A stretch of DNA of 64,000 nucleotides from Gracilaria gracilis (taxonomy: Eukaryota > Rhodophyta > Florideophyceae > Gracilariales > Gracilariaceae): assembly GCA_030374805.1 (NCBI GenBank), contig JARGSG010000223.1, positions 248,001 through 312,000 on the forward strand. The letters are read 5' to 3'. Position 1 is the stretch's first letter. The number at the start of each line of letters is the position of its first letter. Made by a program: the position numbers and the translations under genes. Below the pieces are notes generated by a model. It was not told the DNA's origin and did not search any database. It was given only the letters and a program-made list of their open reading frames with translations. Positions 63,166 through 64,000 of this stretch are shown here, piece after piece.

Positions 63166-64000
63166 TCAAATGACCACTTCTTTTCTGGCGACGATGCCAG
63201 GGTCTACCGAGACGCTCGGAACTTTAACGACGGCGCGTGGCTTCGAGATATCGCCTTCCTTCGGTACAGGGGTTGTAATTCCGCCTCTAGCGGTTGTTTT
63301 TAGGACTGCGTCCGCCTGCAAGGTGGGCGTGTGGCACTGGTTGTTCGGATCTGTCCCCAACGGGGTTAGTGACATGTCTTCCAATTGTCTTGATACCCTG
63401 ATCCGATTATAGCTCGTCTTGGGCAGGGGTTTGGTTGTTTTTTCTACTTCTGTGTGTACAGCCACCGCTTGTAGCGTGGCTATGCTTTCCGTATTCGGGA
63501 CTGACGAACCAGATGCGCTGGGTTCCCGTGACTTAAGCGGCTTGTCGGACGAGATTACTTGTGTGGAAACAGCCTGCCGTGTACCACGGATGTCTTCTTC
63601 CCGTTGAAACGGCGAATTACCTTCAACAGAAGTGACCTCCTCCCCCTCCTTAGAAGGAGTGGCGGGGGATGGGATTGACTGTTCTGCAGCGCAGGTGGCG
63701 TCCCCACGAGTGGTTTGAGTTGTGAACTGGCCATTTTGGCCAGGAATATGTTCCGATGTCGTCGGTTTGTCCGAGTCCATCGGGAGGTCTAACAGTTCCT
63801 GATTTGGGTGCGGTAGAAACACAAACCGATTCACCACGATTATCTCGTGGTCTGTGAATTCCAAAGACACGGGGCTGGCAGGTACCAGTATGACCCCAGA
63901 CAAGGGTGGCGGGGCAAAGACTACGCGGTCGTGAGAGATCCGCTCATGCGTGTCTTTTATCTCCAGAACCACTGTGTTCTTCGTGACGGAAAATAACTTG
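63166..64000 (-). mobile_element. Ty3/gypsy-like polyprotein, C-terminal end, runs off the window
   Basis: The minus-strand frame is open at the window edge and reads VTKNTVVLEIKDTHERISHDRVVFAPPP, the pattern that ends Ty3/gypsy integrases ('vxxxtvxlexxdgxrexvhxDRVvxAPPP'). A long Ser/Thr/Glu-rich tail of about 230 residues ends at 63166. The integrase core and everything upstream lie beyond 64000. The visible part is uninterrupted. The family call rests on one block. Confidence 0.6.

Overview
The window is eukaryotic, repeat-dominated DNA with almost no recognisable host gene. It carries Ty1/copia and probable Ty3/gypsy relics, a TRIM, a piggyBac pair, a Tc1/mariner scrap and several copies of a very large Plavaka-type DNA transposon. 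Retroelement primer sites match initiator tRNA-Met. This mix, with no visible spliceosomal introns, suggests a compact-gene eukaryote such as a florideophyte red alga. That assignment is an inference from element types, and no host gene anchors it.

Layout. 1-660: 3' end of a Copia element. 1286-1610: a piggyBac MITE. 1607-6091: a complete-length piggyBac element that shares the MITE's TTAA and carries a transposase plus an accessory ORF. About 6440-13350: an old Copia relic split by a second, oppositely oriented Copia at 7421-12367, which has two 241-bp LTRs and an ACAGT target duplication. 13451-13702: Tc1/mariner transposase tail. 15596-34689: a 19.1-kb Plavaka-type element with matching terminal inverted repeats (TIRs). 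34690-37189: unassigned. 37190-~41830: a deletion derivative of the right half of the large element, inverted. 42841-51493: a left-half copy. 51494-~62140: an inverted, internally deleted derivative with both ends, holding a calcium/sodium-exchanger gene fragment. About 63166-64000: the tail of a Ty3/gypsy-like polyprotein running off the window.

The large element (reference copy 15596-34689) is the main discovery. Its left half holds a C2H2-Plavaka transposase (+) and, on the minus strand, a long coiled-coil protein and a gene set reading N-terminal ORF, then beta-class DNA methyltransferase, then SET domain. The centre is made of about 70-bp palindromes and a tandem array of about 120 bp. 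The right half holds a ParB-like gene (+) directly beside the palindromes, a 2-oxoglutarate/Fe(II) dioxygenase-like gene (+), an intact NAD(P)-dependent oxidoreductase-like gene (-) and a second coiled-coil gene (+). Base composition changes sign at the centre: the + strand is pyrimidine-rich to the left and purine-rich to the right, whatever the gene orientation. A ParB-like protein, iterated palindromes and a skew switch look like a replicon or partition locus. The methyltransferase, SET and dioxygenase genes look like a transposon-borne chromatin and DNA-modification kit. Both functional readings are inferences.
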